DNA of 64,000 nt from Duganella zoogloeoides (GCF_034479515.1 NZ_CP140152.1:4836001-4900000); one strand, 5' to 3'. Positions 8,471 to 20,851 are shown, numbered from the stretch's first letter. The notes: a model not told the origin generated them from the letters alone. Made by a program: numbers and translations.

Positions 8471-9409
8471 ATGGCCGCTCTGCCACAACACCTGGACCTC
8501 CACCTGATCCGCATTTTGTACCTGCTGCTGGTGGAAAAAAACGTCTCGCGGGTGGCGCTCAAACTCAATCAGCCGCAGCCCTCGATTTCGGCCTCGCTGC
8601 GCAAGCTGCGCGAGCTGACGGGCGATCCCATCCTGGTGCGCGGCGCCCGTGGCATGGTGCCCACCCAGCATGGCGAGAGCTTGCTGCTGCCGGCCAAGCG
8701 CATCCTCGACGAGACCGAAAACCTGTTTTTAAAGAAATCGCCGTTCGTGCCGCAGATCGAAGCGCGCACCTTCCACGTCGCCGCGCCCGATTATCTCGAC
8801 AGCCAGTTCCTGCCCAATCTTGTTGCGCTTTTACGACGCGGCTCGCCGAACAGCCGCGTCAAAATCCACAGCCTCGGCCCGCGCGTGGACTATGTGCGGC
8901 TGCTGTCGGACGGCGACATGGACCTGGTCATCGCCAACTGGGACGAGCCGCCCGAGCATCTGCACATGTCCAAGCTGTTCGAGGACCCGATCACCTGCGT
9001 GATGCGCGCCGACTGCCCGTACGCGCTGCGCACGCCCAGCGACGCCATGACGCTCGACGACTACCTGACCCTGCCCCACGTGGCGCCCACCCAGCTGATG
9101 CCCGGCTACCTGGGCGTGATCGACGATTTTCTCGACCGCCAGGGCTTGCAGCGCAACGTGGTGGTGGAGTCGGCGTACTTCGGCCTGATCCCCAATATGC
9201 TGGCGCAGACCGACCTGGTACTGACCACCGGCCGCCAGTTCGTGCGCCAGTACGAAAAACAGATGCCGCTCAAAACCTACGCGCTGCCCGTAAAATTCCC
9301 GGCCATGCGGTTTTACCAGCTCTGGCACGAACGCGTGCACCAGGCGCCCGAGCACAAATGGCTGCGCGAGCAGGTGGCGGCGGCGGCCAAGGGATTGACG
9401 CTGAAATAA
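8471..9409 (+). CDS. LysR-type regulator of the urate cluster (probable)
   Basis: 312 residues, standard LysR length. An N-terminal winged helix (about 8-67, with VSRVALKLNQPQPSISASLRKLRELTG) precedes a two-lobed effector domain. The gene is divergent from puuD and is followed after 101 bases by the co-directional UraD-AllC gene, so control of purine/urate catabolism is likely and urate or a derivative a plausible inducer. The first helix lacks the common FxxVAExxSFTRAA wording and reads LIRILYLLLVEKNVSRVA, as in the NodD/NahR/LinR side of the family. The target assignment rests on position only. Confidence 0.87.
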   Translation: MAALPQHLDLHLIRILYLLLVEKNVSRVALKLNQPQPSISASLRKLRELTGDPILVRGARGMVPTQHGESLLLPAKRILDETENLFLKKSPFVPQIEARTFHVAAPDYLDSQFLPNLVALLRRGSPNSRVKIHSLGPRVDYVRLLSDGDMDLVIANWDEPPEHLHMSKLFEDPITCVMRADCPYALRTPSDAMTLDDYLTLPHVAPTQLMPGYLGVIDDFLDRQGLQRNVVVESAYFGLIPNMLAQTDLVLTTGRQFVRQYEKQMPLKTYALPVKFPAMRFYQLWHERVHQAPEHKWLREQVAAAAKGLTLK

Positions 9410-9421
9410 GCGCGCCTGCTG

Positions 9422-9445
9422 CATAAATCGTATAACCCGTACCTG
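9422..9445. promoter_or_regulatory. Putative operator before uraD-allC
   Basis: Second copy of the motif described at 8435-8457, located 66 bases before the UraD-AllC start in the gap after the LysR gene. Its match to the first copy is imperfect, with a shifted spacer between ATCGTAT and CGTA. Confidence 0.35.
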
Positions 9446-9510
9446 CCGCAGCATATGTCACGCCCCCGTCCACGCGCTATCATCAAGCCTCGATAACGGA
9501 CACCCATGCC

Positions 9511-11271
9511 ATGACCACACTCTCCGAGCTCAATAACTGCGACGCCGCCACCTTCATCGACCGCCTGCGCGGCATCTACGAGCATTCGCCGTGGATCCCC
9601 GAGCGTGCCGCTGCCCGGCGTCCGTTCGCCAGCGAGACCGCGCTGAAGCTGGGCTTGCAGGACGTGGTCACGTGCGCCACCCTCGATGAACAACTGGGCC
9701 TGATCCGCGAACACCCGGAACTGGCCGGCAAGGCGGCCGTGGCCGGCCAGCTGACCATGGAATCCACCAGCGAACAGGCGGCGTCCGGCCTGCACCTGTG
9801 CAGCGCCGAGGAATACGCCTTGCTGCACCAGCTCAACGCCGACTACAACGCCAAATTCGGCTTCCCGTTCATCCTGGCGGTGAAAGGCCCCACCGGCCAA
9901 GGCCTCACGCGGCGCCAGGTGATCGCCGCGTTTAGCCGCCGCCTGAAAAACCGCCGGCCCGACGAAATCGCCGAATGCCTGCGCCAGATCAAGCGCATCG
10001 CCGAAATCCGCCTGAACGACCTGCTCGGTGTTTCGCTCGACTTCGGCCCCACCATCATGGCGTGGGCCGAAACCATCGCCGCCTGGAGCGACGTCGACGT
10101 GGCAGAAGACCAGGACTTCGATCTCACCTGCGCCTACATGACCCCCGCCCACCAGCGCACCGCCGCACAGCTGCGCGACTGGATGACCGAAGCCGGCATG
10201 GATGCCCACATCGACGCAGTGGGCAACGTGGTGGGCGTGTACCGCTCCGACGCACCGGACGCCAAGACCCTGATGACCGGTTCCCACTACGACACCGTGC
10301 GCAACGGGGGCAAGTACGACGGCCGCCTCGGCATCCTGCTGCCGATCGCCATCGTGCGCCACCTGCACCAGCGCGGCGAGAGGCTGCCGTTCCAGCTGGA
10401 AGTGGTGGGCTTCGCGGAAGAAGAAGGCGTGCGCTTCAAGAGCACTTTCCTCGGCAGTAACGCGATCACAGGCCGCTTCGATATGGCGCTGCTCGACCAG
10501 GAAGACGCCGACGGCATCACCATGCGCGCAGCGCTGGCCGCCGGCGGCCACGATTTCACCGGCATTCCCGCCATCGCCCGCAAGCGGGAAGACATCCTCG
10601 CCTTCGTGGAAGTCCATATCGAACAAGGGCCGGTGCTGCTGCAGCGCGACCTGGCGCTGGGCGTGGTCACGGCAATCGCCGGCAGCTCGCGGTTCCTGGT
10701 ACAGCTGACCGGCCTGGCCAGCCACGCCGGCACCACGCCGATGGCCATGCGCAAGGATGCCGCTGCCGCTGCCGCAGAGATCGTGCTGCTGGTCGAACAA
10801 CGCTGCGCGCAAGCGCCGTCGCTGGTCGGCACGGTGGGCCAGCTCGAAGTGCCGGGCGGCTCGGTCAACGTGATCCCGGGCGCCTGCAAACTCTCGCTCG
10901 ACATCCGCGCCGCCGACGACGCGGTGCGGCTGGCGGCAGTGGCCGATGTCCTCGACGGCATCGCCGCCATCTGCGAGCGGCGCCAGGTGGAATTCGCACT
11001 GGAACAGATCGTCGACGCCGCCGCCGCGCCCTGCGCCCCGCACCTGATGGACCAGCTGGGCGCAGCAGTGGAACGCGCCGGCCTGCCGCGCTACGACCTG
11101 CTATCGGGAGCCGGCCACGACGCGATGGCAATGGCGGCGATCACCGACGTCGCCATGCTATTTACCCGCTGCGGCAATGGCGGCATCAGCCACAATCCAC
11201 TGGAGACCATGACGGCCGACGATGCCGATATTGCAGCGCGGGTGCTGCTCGATTTCATCCGCAACTTCTGA
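9511..11271 (+). CDS. Fused OHCU decarboxylase (UraD) - allantoate amidohydrolase (AllC)
   Basis: 586 residues with two clear enzymes in one chain. Residues about 1-170 are 2-oxo-4-hydroxy-4-carboxy-5-ureidoimidazoline decarboxylase: His68 in REHPELAGK is the expected catalytic residue, and SEQ at 87-89 and KFGFPF follow. Residues about 180-586 are an M20-type allantoate/ureidoglycine amidohydrolase: TGSHYDTV and KYDG around 257-270 bind metal, and FAEEEGVRFKST at 301-312 supplies the glutamate pair. UraD makes S-allantoin from OHCU and AllC opens allantoate, so the fusion joins two non-consecutive steps with allantoinase missing between them. It is read alone behind the LysR gene. Confidence 0.93.
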   Translation: MTTLSELNNCDAATFIDRLRGIYEHSPWIPERAAARRPFASETALKLGLQDVVTCATLDEQLGLIREHPELAGKAAVAGQLTMESTSEQAASGLHLCSAEEYALLHQLNADYNAKFGFPFILAVKGPTGQGLTRRQVIAAFSRRLKNRRPDEIAECLRQIKRIAEIRLNDLLGVSLDFGPTIMAWAETIAAWSDVDVAEDQDFDLTCAYMTPAHQRTAAQLRDWMTEAGMDAHIDAVGNVVGVYRSDAPDAKTLMTGSHYDTVRNGGKYDGRLGILLPIAIVRHLHQRGERLPFQLEVVGFAEEEGVRFKSTFLGSNAITGRFDMALLDQEDADGITMRAALAAGGHDFTGIPAIARKREDILAFVEVHIEQGPVLLQRDLALGVVTAIAGSSRFLVQLTGLASHAGTTPMAMRKDAAAAAAEIVLLVEQRCAQAPSLVGTVGQLEVPGGSVNVIPGACKLSLDIRAADDAVRLAAVADVLDGIAAICERRQVEFALEQIVDAAAAPCAPHLMDQLGAAVERAGLPRYDLLSGAGHDAMAMAAITDVAMLFTRCGNGGISHNPLETMTADDADIAARVLLDFIRNF

Positions 11272-11468
11272 CCTTCGGGGTCAGTGCCGACATTTGGACA
11301 CGTGACCTTCGTGACCTTCGGGGTCAGTGCCGACATTTGGACACGAGCTCGACCTCTGTATGCTGAGCCCGTGTCTGAATGTCGGCACTGACCCCCAACT
11401 TCCTGACCCCCAACTTCGCTGTATGCTGAGCCCGTGTCTGAATGTCGGCACTGCCCCCCCAACTTCGT
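11271..11468. repeat. Cluster of four short interspersed repeats in opposed orientations
   Basis: Two forward copies (11271-11302 and 11312-11345) share GGGGTCAGTGCCGACATTTG followed by GACACG. Two reverse copies (11356-11402 and 11419-11468) carry CGTGTCTGAATGTCGGCACTG followed by a run of C and AACTTC, and are preceded by CTGTATGCTGAGCC. The forward and reverse cores are near-complementary, so the block can form a large stem. It lies directly at the stop codon of the UraD-AllC gene. It resembles REP-like intergenic repeats, but no transposase is present here. Confidence 0.8.
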
Positions 11469-11676
11469 GAGCAGGCCTGCTGTGAGGTCCTGCTTTGCCA
11501 CCGCCTCTCCTCGTAATCGATATACCGAAAAATCGCTGAAATCTTTAATCCACAAAATGTTCTGTGAATGGGCTGTACCGGGGTGATAAGCGGCAAAAAA
11601 GACAGCAGCGCAAATGGCCGCCATCCCTGGCAATTGGGGGATGGAATCTCTGGTTCGTTGGCGCCATGCCGTCATG
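11469..11676. other. Gap with no recognisable gene
   Basis: Together with the repeat cluster this leaves 405 bases between UraD-AllC and the broken PhyH gene. I see no coding frame with family resemblance, no hairpin followed by a T run, and no RNA gene. Base composition drops locally (for example around 11515-11575), suggesting non-native or decayed sequence. Confidence 0.4.
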
Positions 11677-12350
11677 CTAAACCGCATGCTGCCACCGCAA
11701 ACCGTAAGGCAGCATCCCAGGCCCAAACACAAAGTGCAGAACGCGGCGGCGGCTGGAACCGTTTGCCTTGGATGAAGCGTGCAGCAACAGCGGCCGCAGT
11801 ATCAAGACCCCACCTTTGCCAACGGTGCAGATAGCTTCTCCGAGATTGTCCCGCGCGTTCAACGCAGCCTGAGCGCCAAGCCTGCCCGCCTGGTGCGAGC
11901 CCGGCACCACCTTGAGTGGTCCATCGTCGGCACCGCATTCATCGATGTGGAGCCTCACTGCCACCAGTTCCTGCAAGACCGTTTCAGGCGGCTGCACAAA
12001 TATCGCGCCATCTTTTCCGACCAGCCCGAAAGCGCCGGGTGGTCGATTTTTTCCCGGACCGGAATGCTCAGGTCCTGGTGTAGCGGAACCAGCCAGTTCT
12101 GGTCGCGCGACTTTTCAAAATAGGTGCATTGCACGGCTACCGCGCGCTCGGGCAGCGCCGGCCCAATGAGCGGGTGGAGGCGTATCGTCTGCGCCAACGC
12201 CCGGCACCAGGGCATCTCCAGCATGCTGCGCGCACCCGTGCCTTCGCTTATGGCCTGCCCAAGCGAAGCCGAAATGCTCGCACACGCGGTTTCATCGAGC
12301 ACATCTGCGACGATCGCAAAGCCATCGTCTTCAAAGCGGGTTGTGTACAT
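11677..12350 (-). pseudogene. Phytanoyl-CoA dioxygenase (PhyH)-like gene with a frameshift
   Basis: From the ATG at 12350 (MYTTRFEDDGFAIV) the frame reads well to SGWSEK, including the iron-binding pair in PLHQD (His91, Asp93). It then loses sense near 12012. Inserting one base there (GAAAAGATGG to GAAAAGGATGG on the coding strand) restores DGAIF-VQPPETVLQELVAVRLH and continues through KVVPGSH and RPLLLHASSK, with the distal His, to a stop at 11677. Restored length is about 224 residues. It is a probable Fe(II)/2-oxoglutarate oxygenase of unknown substrate, lying 29 bases after the carbamoyl-beta-alanine hydrolase. The single-base lesion could be a true mutation or a sequencing error. Confidence 0.8.
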
Positions 12351-12379
12351 GGGATTTCGCAGTCGCGCAAGCCGCGGGA

Positions 12380-13615
12380 TTACACTACTCCCGCCCGCTC
12401 CAGCATCGCATGCAGCAGCACATTGCACCCTGCCTCCAGGTGCTCCGGCTTGGCGTCCTCGATCTCGTTGTGGCTGATGCCATCCTTGCACGGCACGAAA
12501 ATCATGCCCGATGGCGCCAGCCGGGCGGCGTAGATGGCGTCGTGGCCGGCGCCCGAGACCACGTCCATGGTGGAGAAACCCAGCTTGGCGGTGGCGTTGC
12601 GCACCGCGTCCACGCAGTCGGGGTGGAACGGGCATGGCGGGTAGTACGACACGCGTTCGAGCGCGATGGTCAAGCCGGTGTCGCTCTGGGTCTTGTCGAT
12701 GAAGGCCAGCAGCTCGCCGTGCATGGTGTTGAGCAGTTCGTCGTTGACGTTGCGCAGGTCGATGCTGAATTTGACTTCGCCGGGGATCACGTTGCGGCTG
12801 TTGGGGAACACCTGCACCATGCCCACCGTGCCACGGCCGTATGGCGGGTAGCGGTTGGCGATCGCCACCACTTCCTGCATGATCACGGTGGACACCTGCA
12901 AGGCATCGCGGCGCAATCCCATCGGCGTGGGGCCGGCGTGGGCTTCCATGCCGGTGACCACGCAGTCGTACCACGACAGTCCCATCACGGCCGGCACTAC
13001 CCCGATCACCTTATCCGCGTCTTCCAGCACCGGGCCTTGCTCGATATGCGTTTCGAAGTAGGCGCCGATCGGATGCTGGCCCGGCACCTGGTCGCCCTTG
13101 TAGCCGATGCGTTCGAGTTCTTCGCCCACGGTTTTGCCGTCGGTGTCCTTGGCGGCATACGCGGTCTCCAGGCTGAAGGCGCCGCAGAAGACGCCGGAAC
13201 CCATCATCACCGGCACGAAGCGCGAGCCTTCCTCGTTGGTCCAGAAGGCCACCTCGATCGGCGCCTCGGTCTTGATGTTCATGTCGTTCAGGGTACGCAC
13301 CACTTCCAGGCCGGCCAGCACGCCGTAGTTGCCATCGAACTTGCCGCCCGTGGGCTGGGTGTCGATATGGCTGCCGGTCATCACCGGCGGCAGCGCGTTG
13401 TTGGTGCCGTCGCGGCGCATGAACACGTTGCCGATCTGGTCGATCGTGATCGACATCCCTGCTTCGCGGCCCCATTTGACCACCAGGTCGCGGCCCTGCT
13501 TGTCCAGGTCCGTCAACGCCAGGCGCTTGACGCCGCCCTTGGCGGTGGCGCCGATTTGTGCCAGTTCCATCAGCGCCGCCCACAGGCGGTCGCCATTGAT
13601 GCGCAGTTCAGTCAT
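12380..13615 (-). CDS. Zn-dependent N-carbamoyl-beta-alanine amidohydrolase (probable)
   Basis: 411 residues from the ATG at 13615 (MTELRINGDRLW). It is an M20-type amidase of the hydantoinase/carbamoylase group: TGSHIDTQPTGGKFDG carries the first metal ligands, FWTNEEGSRFVPV the glutamate pair, and SGAGHDA the distal metal histidine. Placed directly after dihydropyrimidinase (start 13615, hydA stop 13618), it should hydrolyse N-carbamoyl-beta-alanine to beta-alanine, CO2 and ammonia, the third step of reductive pyrimidine breakdown. The same fold includes L-carbamoylases and AllC, so substrate is assigned from operon context. Cytoplasmic, probably dimeric. Confidence 0.9.
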   Translation of the reverse strand: MTELRINGDRLWAALMELAQIGATAKGGVKRLALTDLDKQGRDLVVKWGREAGMSITIDQIGNVFMRRDGTNNALPPVMTGSHIDTQPTGGKFDGNYGVLAGLEVVRTLNDMNIKTEAPIEVAFWTNEEGSRFVPVMMGSGVFCGAFSLETAYAAKDTDGKTVGEELERIGYKGDQVPGQHPIGAYFETHIEQGPVLEDADKVIGVVPAVMGLSWYDCVVTGMEAHAGPTPMGLRRDALQVSTVIMQEVVAIANRYPPYGRGTVGMVQVFPNSRNVIPGEVKFSIDLRNVNDELLNTMHGELLAFIDKTQSDTGLTIALERVSYYPPCPFHPDCVDAVRNATAKLGFSTMDVVSGAGHDAIYAARLAPSGMIFVPCKDGISHNEIEDAKPEHLEAGCNVLLHAMLERAGVV

Positions 13616-13617
13616 GG

Positions 13618-16513
<2,896 letters not shown>

Positions 16514-16561
16514 GGGACGGTCTCCAAGGGTTGACGGGCATGCAGCATCGGGTAACATCCT

Positions 16562-16572
16562 GCAAACGTTGC
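16562..16572. promoter_or_regulatory. GCAAACGTTGC palindrome-like box between preA and the transporter
   Basis: A near-perfect palindrome centred on AACGTT lies between the preA stop at 16593 and the transporter start. AACGTT-centred boxes are typical of LacI/PurR-type repressors. A related GCAACGTTGC stands at 46834-46843 before the nucleoside importer. A site this short may be chance. Confidence 0.25.
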
Positions 16573-16592
16573 AAGTTTCGTACCCAGTACAC

Positions 16593-17906
16593 CTACACTG
16601 CTGCCACCGTCTCTTCCACCGCTTTTACTGCAGCCACGTTCTCCGCGCGCGGGTTGCGCGGGTCCTGGGTCCAGTTCATGTATGGCTTGCCGGTCTTCTG
16701 CGGCACCATCGTGATGCAGCCCTGCACCGGGCAGGTGATCTCGCACAGATTGCAGCCCACGCACTCGTCCTTGATCACCTCGTAAGTGCGCACGCCGGCA
16801 ACGTCGATCAGCTGGCTGATCGACTGGTGCGACGTGTCTTCGCACGCCACGTAGCAGCGGCCGCACTTGATGCAGTCGTCCTGGTTGATCTGGGCAATGA
16901 CCTGGTAGTTCATGTTCAGGTATTTCCAGTCGGTGGTGTTGGGCACGGCCTTGCCCACGAAGTCGCTCACCTTCGTGTAACCCTTCTGATCCATCCAGCG
17001 CGACAGGCCATCCTTCATCTCTTCGACGATGCGGAAACCATGCAGCATGGCGGCCGTGCACACCTGCACGCAGCCCGAACCGAGCGCCATGAACTCGGCC
17101 GCGTCGCGCCAGTTGCCGATGCCGCCGATGCCGGAAATCGGCAAGCCTTGCGTGGCCGGATCGCGGGCGATTTCCGCCACCATGTTCAGTGCAATCGGCT
17201 TGACCGCCGTGCCGCAATAACCGCCGTGGGTGCTGGCGCCGCCCACCACCGGGAACGCCACCATCTGGTCCAGGTCCAGGTGCGTGATCGAGTTGATGGT
17301 GTTGATCAGCGAGACCGCATCGGCCCCGCCAGCCTTGGCGGCACGGGCCGGCGCGCGCACGTCGGTGATGTTGGGCGTGAGCTTGACGATGACCGGCAGC
17401 TTGCTGTGCGTCTTGCACCAGCGCGTCACCATTTCCACGTATTCCGGCACCTGACCCACGGCCGCGCCCATGCCGCGTTCCGGCATGCCGTGCGGGCAGC
17501 CGAAATTGAGTTCGATGCCGTCGGCGCCGGTCGCTTCCACCAGCGGCAGGATGTCGGCCCACAGCTTTTCTTCGCACGGCAGCATCAGCGAGACGATGAT
17601 CACGCGGTCAGGCCAGTCCTTTTTCACCTGCGTGATTTCCTGCAGATTGATCTCGAGCGAACGGTCGGTAATCAGTTCGATGTTGTTAAAGCCGATCACC
17701 TCGCGGTTCTTGCCGTACAAGGCGGAATAGCGCGACGAAACGTTGACGGCGGCCGGGTCTTCCCCCAGAGTTTTCCACACCACGCCGCCCCAGCCGGCCT
17801 CGAAGGCGCGCACCACGTTGTAGGCCTTGTCGGTGGGCGGCGCGGAGGCGAGCCAGAACGGATTGACCGATTTAATGCCGCAAAATTCGATGCTCAGGTC
17901 AGCCAT
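16593..17906 (-). CDS. preA: NAD-dependent dihydropyrimidine dehydrogenase, catalytic subunit PreA
   Basis: 437 residues. The N-terminal 300 or so form a dihydroorotate-dehydrogenase-like FMN barrel (NPFWLASAPPTDKAYN at 14-29, ELNFGCPHGMPERGMG). The C-terminal part carries two [4Fe-4S] clusters, CIKCGRCYVAC and CVGCNLCEITCPVQGC. PreA with PreT reduces uracil and thymine with NADH, matching the C-terminal half of mammalian DPD. The start overlaps the preT stop by eight bases, so the two are coupled. The last ~30 residues extend slightly past the E. coli protein. Confidence 0.95.
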   Translation of the reverse strand: MADLSIEFCGIKSVNPFWLASAPPTDKAYNVVRAFEAGWGGVVWKTLGEDPAAVNVSSRYSALYGKNREVIGFNNIELITDRSLEINLQEITQVKKDWPDRVIIVSLMLPCEEKLWADILPLVEATGADGIELNFGCPHGMPERGMGAAVGQVPEYVEMVTRWCKTHSKLPVIVKLTPNITDVRAPARAAKAGGADAVSLINTINSITHLDLDQMVAFPVVGGASTHGGYCGTAVKPIALNMVAEIARDPATQGLPISGIGGIGNWRDAAEFMALGSGCVQVCTAAMLHGFRIVEEMKDGLSRWMDQKGYTKVSDFVGKAVPNTTDWKYLNMNYQVIAQINQDDCIKCGRCYVACEDTSHQSISQLIDVAGVRTYEVIKDECVGCNLCEITCPVQGCITMVPQKTGKPYMNWTQDPRNPRAENVAAVKAVEETVAAV

Positions 17907-19275
17907 GTGCGGCCTCCATTTCAGGGTTGATATCGCTGTGGATGGCGTGGGCCGCCAGCTTGCCGTGTTGTACCGCCTGCACCGTCAAATCCTGGCCCGG
18001 CGCCACGCAGTCGCCGCCGGCGTAAATCTTCGGCAGCACGGTGCGGAACTGGTCATCGACATAAATCTTGTCGCCGTCGCGCTTGAGCGTGGACGCCAGC
18101 GGATCGCTGATGCTGGCCACATCCATGCCCTGGCCGATGGCCTTGAAGATGGCGTCGGCCGCAATCTCGAACGTTTCGCCGGTGCCCGTCAAACGGCCGC
18201 CGACATCGGTGGTGCGCTCGAAGCGCATGCCGCGCACGCGGCCCGCGTCGTCCAGCAGCACCTGCTGCGGCTGCGCCCATGTGCGCATGCGCACCTGGTT
18301 GTCCTTGGCGATGTGCTGTTCATGTTCGGTCGCGCTCATCGCTTCGAAACCCCGGCGGTACACCAGCGTCACTTCCTCCGCGCCCAGGCGCTGGATCTGC
18401 ACCGCCATGTCGATGGCCGTGTTGCCGGCGCCGATGACGATGGCGCGCGATGGCAGTGGTAGCGCGGCCAGGTCGCTGGCCTGGCGCAGTTCGGCGATGT
18501 AGTCCACCGCCGCCAGCAGGCCCGGCGCATCCTCCCCGGTCAGGCCCAATTGCTTGCTGGCGCCCAGGCCCAGGCCGAGGAACACGGCGTCGTACTGCGC
18601 ATGTAAATCTTTCAGTTGCAGGTTGGCGCCGAGCTTCTGGCCATGGCGGATCTCGATGCCGCCGATCTCGAGCAGGAAGTTCACTTCCTTCTGCGCGAAG
18701 TTGTCGGTGAGCTTGTACTTGGCGATGCCGTATTCGTTGAGGCCTCCCGATTTTTCCTGCGCCTCGAACACCACCACGTCGTTGCCCAACATGGCCAGGC
18801 GGTGCGCGCACGACAGCCCCGCCGGTCCGGCGCCCACCACGGCAACGGTTTTGCCGGTGGATGCGGCGCGCGCAAACGGGTGATTGGAGAGCGCCATATT
18901 GTCGATCGCGTAGCGTTGCAGCAGGCCGATTTTGACCGGCTGCCCTTCCGCGTCGTGGTTGCGCACGCAGGCGTCTTCGCACAGGATTTCGGTAGGGCAG
19001 ACGCGCGCGCAGCTGCCGCCAAAAATGTTTTGCTTGAGGATGCCGGTGGCCGCGCCGTTGATGTTTTCATCGTGGATATTGCGGATGAAACTGGCGACGT
19101 CGATGCCGGTCGGGCAGATGCGCGTGCAGGGTGCATCGTAGCAGTACAGGCAGCGCGCACTTTCGATGGCAGCCTGGCGCGCATTGAGCGCGGGCGCCAG
19201 GTCGGTGAAGTGGGAAGCCAATTGGGCATTGGCTTGCTTTGGATGCGGCATGTAGTTCAGAGATTCGATCATCAT
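17899..19275 (-). CDS. preT: NAD-dependent dihydropyrimidine dehydrogenase, electron-entry subunit PreT
   Basis: 458 residues, homologous to the glutamate synthase small subunit/N-terminal DPD. Cysteine clusters CLYCYDAPCTRICPTG and CARVCPTEILCEDAC lie near residues 42-108. The FAD-binding VAVVGAGPAGLSCAHRL and a second Rossmann motif AIVIGAGNTAIDMA follow. It accepts electrons from NADH and passes them through FAD and iron-sulfur clusters to PreA. An upstream ATG at 19275 begins MIESLNYMP after the preceding codon; M1/M2 alternatives differ by one residue. The gene sits 59 bases after the mmsA stop. Confidence 0.95.
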   Translation of the reverse strand: MMIESLNYMPHPKQANAQLASHFTDLAPALNARQAAIESARCLYCYDAPCTRICPTGIDVASFIRNIHDENINGAATGILKQNIFGGSCARVCPTEILCEDACVRNHDAEGQPVKIGLLQRYAIDNMALSNHPFARAASTGKTVAVVGAGPAGLSCAHRLAMLGNDVVVFEAQEKSGGLNEYGIAKYKLTDNFAQKEVNFLLEIGGIEIRHGQKLGANLQLKDLHAQYDAVFLGLGLGASKQLGLTGEDAPGLLAAVDYIAELRQASDLAALPLPSRAIVIGAGNTAIDMAVQIQRLGAEEVTLVYRRGFEAMSATEHEQHIAKDNQVRMRTWAQPQQVLLDDAGRVRGMRFERTTDVGGRLTGTGETFEIAADAIFKAIGQGMDVASISDPLASTLKRDGDKIYVDDQFRTVLPKIYAGGDCVAPGQDLTVQAVQHGKLAAHAIHSDINPEMEAAHG

Positions 19276-19334
19276 TCTTTTTTCCTGGCGATAGACAGCG
19301 ATAGCTTGGTGAACATGATGCTGAAGGCGGGGCC

Positions 19335-20837
19335 TTATTTCATCTGAGGGAATGCAAATTCCGCGCCAGCAGTCGAGGTATTCGGCCAGCGTTCCATCAC
19401 CGCTTTATGGCGCGTGTAAAAGCGCACGCCTTCGGGTCCGTAAGCGTGATGATCGCCGAACAAACTGCGCTTCCAGCCGCCGAAACTATTGAATGCCATT
19501 GGCACCGGCAGCGGCACGTTGACGCCCACCATGCCCACCTGGATTTGCCGCACGAACTCGCGCGCGGTGCCGCCATCGCGCGTATAGATCGCCACGCCGT
19601 TGCCGTACTCGTTGCGGTTGATCAGCTCCACCGCGCTGCCCACGTCGGGCAGGCGCACGATGCACAGCACGGGGCCGAAAATCTCTTCCTTGTAGATGCT
19701 CATGTCCGGCGTGACATGATCGAATAATGTACCGCCGATGAAGAAGCCGTTCTCGCGTTCGGGCACCACGTGGTTGCGGCCATCGACCACTAATTTGGCG
19801 CCCTGCTCGACGCCTTCGCCGATCAGTTTCTCTATACGCTGCTTGGCCGCGCTGGAAACCACGGGCCCCATTTCGGCGTCATGCGCCATACCGTCGCGCA
19901 CTTTCAGTGCGGCCGTGCGCTGTGCCAGTGCATCGATGATTTTGTCGCCGGCGTCACCCACCGCCACCACCACGGAAATGGCCATGCAACGCTCGCCGGC
20001 GGAACCAAATGCTGCGCCCATCAGCGCATCGACCGTCATGTCCATGTCGGCATCGGGCATGACCACCATGTGATTTTTGGCGCCGCCCAAGGCCTGAACG
20101 CGCTTGCCCGCAGCGCAGCCGCGCGCGTAAATATATTCGGCAATCGGCGTGCTGCCGACAAAGCTCAAGGCCTGAATCGAAGGGTGATCGAGCAGCGCAT
20201 CGACCGCCAGTTTATCGCCCTGCACCACGTTGAACACGCCGTCCGGCAGGCCCGCTTCTTTCAGCAGTTTGGCGTGCAGGAGCGACGCCGACGGATCGCG
20301 TTCGGACGGCTTTAGAATAAAGGTGTTGCCGCAGGCGATGGCCAGCGGGAACATCCACATCGGCACCATCACCGGGAAGTTGAATGGCGTGATGCCGGCC
20401 ACCACGCCGAGCGGCTGGCGCACCGACCACGCATCGATGCCGCGCGAAATCTGTTCGGTGAATTCACCCTTGAGCATTTGCGGAATGCCGACCGCGAACT
20501 CCACCATCTCGATGCCGCGCGCCACTTCGCCCTGGGCGTCGGCAAAGGTCTTGCCGTGTTCGAGCGTGACCACGGCCGCGAAGTCGTCCACGTGCTGCTG
20601 GCACAGTTGCAGGTATTTGAAGAGCACGCGGGCGCGCGTCAGCGGCGGCGTGGCCGACCACGATGGAAATGCCGCTTCTGCTGCGCGCACTGCGGCATCC
20701 ACTTCTTCCCCGCTGGCCAGCGCCACGCGCGCGACCGGTTCGCCCAGCGCCGGGTTGAAAACATCGGCGTAACGACCGGAAGCGGTGTCCTGTTTGGCGC
20801 CGTTGATGAAGTGGGTGATGGTGTCAAGTTGGTTCAT
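19335..20837 (-). CDS. mmsA: CoA-acylating (methyl)malonate-semialdehyde dehydrogenase
   Basis: 500 residues from the ATG at 20837 ([13 protein letters not shown]); a TTG 18 bases upstream would overlap the aminotransferase. It has the ALDH fold with the catalytic Cys284 in [12 protein letters not shown] and the [17 protein letters not shown] signature specific to MmsA. MmsA converts malonate semialdehyde (from beta-alanine) to acetyl-CoA, or methylmalonate semialdehyde to propionyl-CoA, releasing CO2. Here it finishes the uracil and thymine branches after the omega-aminotransferase just upstream (15-base gap). Confidence 0.93.
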   Translation of the reverse strand: MNQLDTITHFINGAKQDTASGRYADVFNPALGEPVARVALASGEEVDAAVRAAEAAFPSWSATPPLTRARVLFKYLQLCQQHVDDFAAVVTLEHGKTFADAQGEVARGIEMVEFAVGIPQMLKGEFTEQISRGIDAWSVRQPLGVVAGITPFNFPVMVPMWMFPLAIACGNTFILKPSERDPSASLLHAKLLKEAGLPDGVFNVVQGDKLAVDALLDHPSIQALSFVGSTPIAEYIYARGCAAGKRVQALGGAKNHMVVMPDADMDMTVDALMGAAFGSAGERCMAISVVVAVGDAGDKIIDALAQRTAALKVRDGMAHDAEMGPVVSSAAKQRIEKLIGEGVEQGAKLVVDGRNHVVPERENGFFIGGTLFDHVTPDMSIYKEEIFGPVLCIVRLPDVGSAVELINRNEYGNGVAIYTRDGGTAREFVRQIQVGMVGVNVPLPVPMAFNSFGGWKRSLFGDHHAYGPEGVRFYTRHKAVMERWPNTSTAGAEFAFPQMK

Positions 20838-20851
20838 GTCGTTAGTCCGCT

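Noticed and set aside
9313..11043. Long minus-strand frame opposite the UraD-AllC gene
   Set aside because: It mirrors codon bias of a GC-rich gene; the plus strand encodes two complete enzyme domains.
11091..11732. Minus-strand frame crossing the repeat cluster
   Set aside because: Its sequence is repeat-derived and antisense to the end of the UraD-AllC gene, with no family resemblance.
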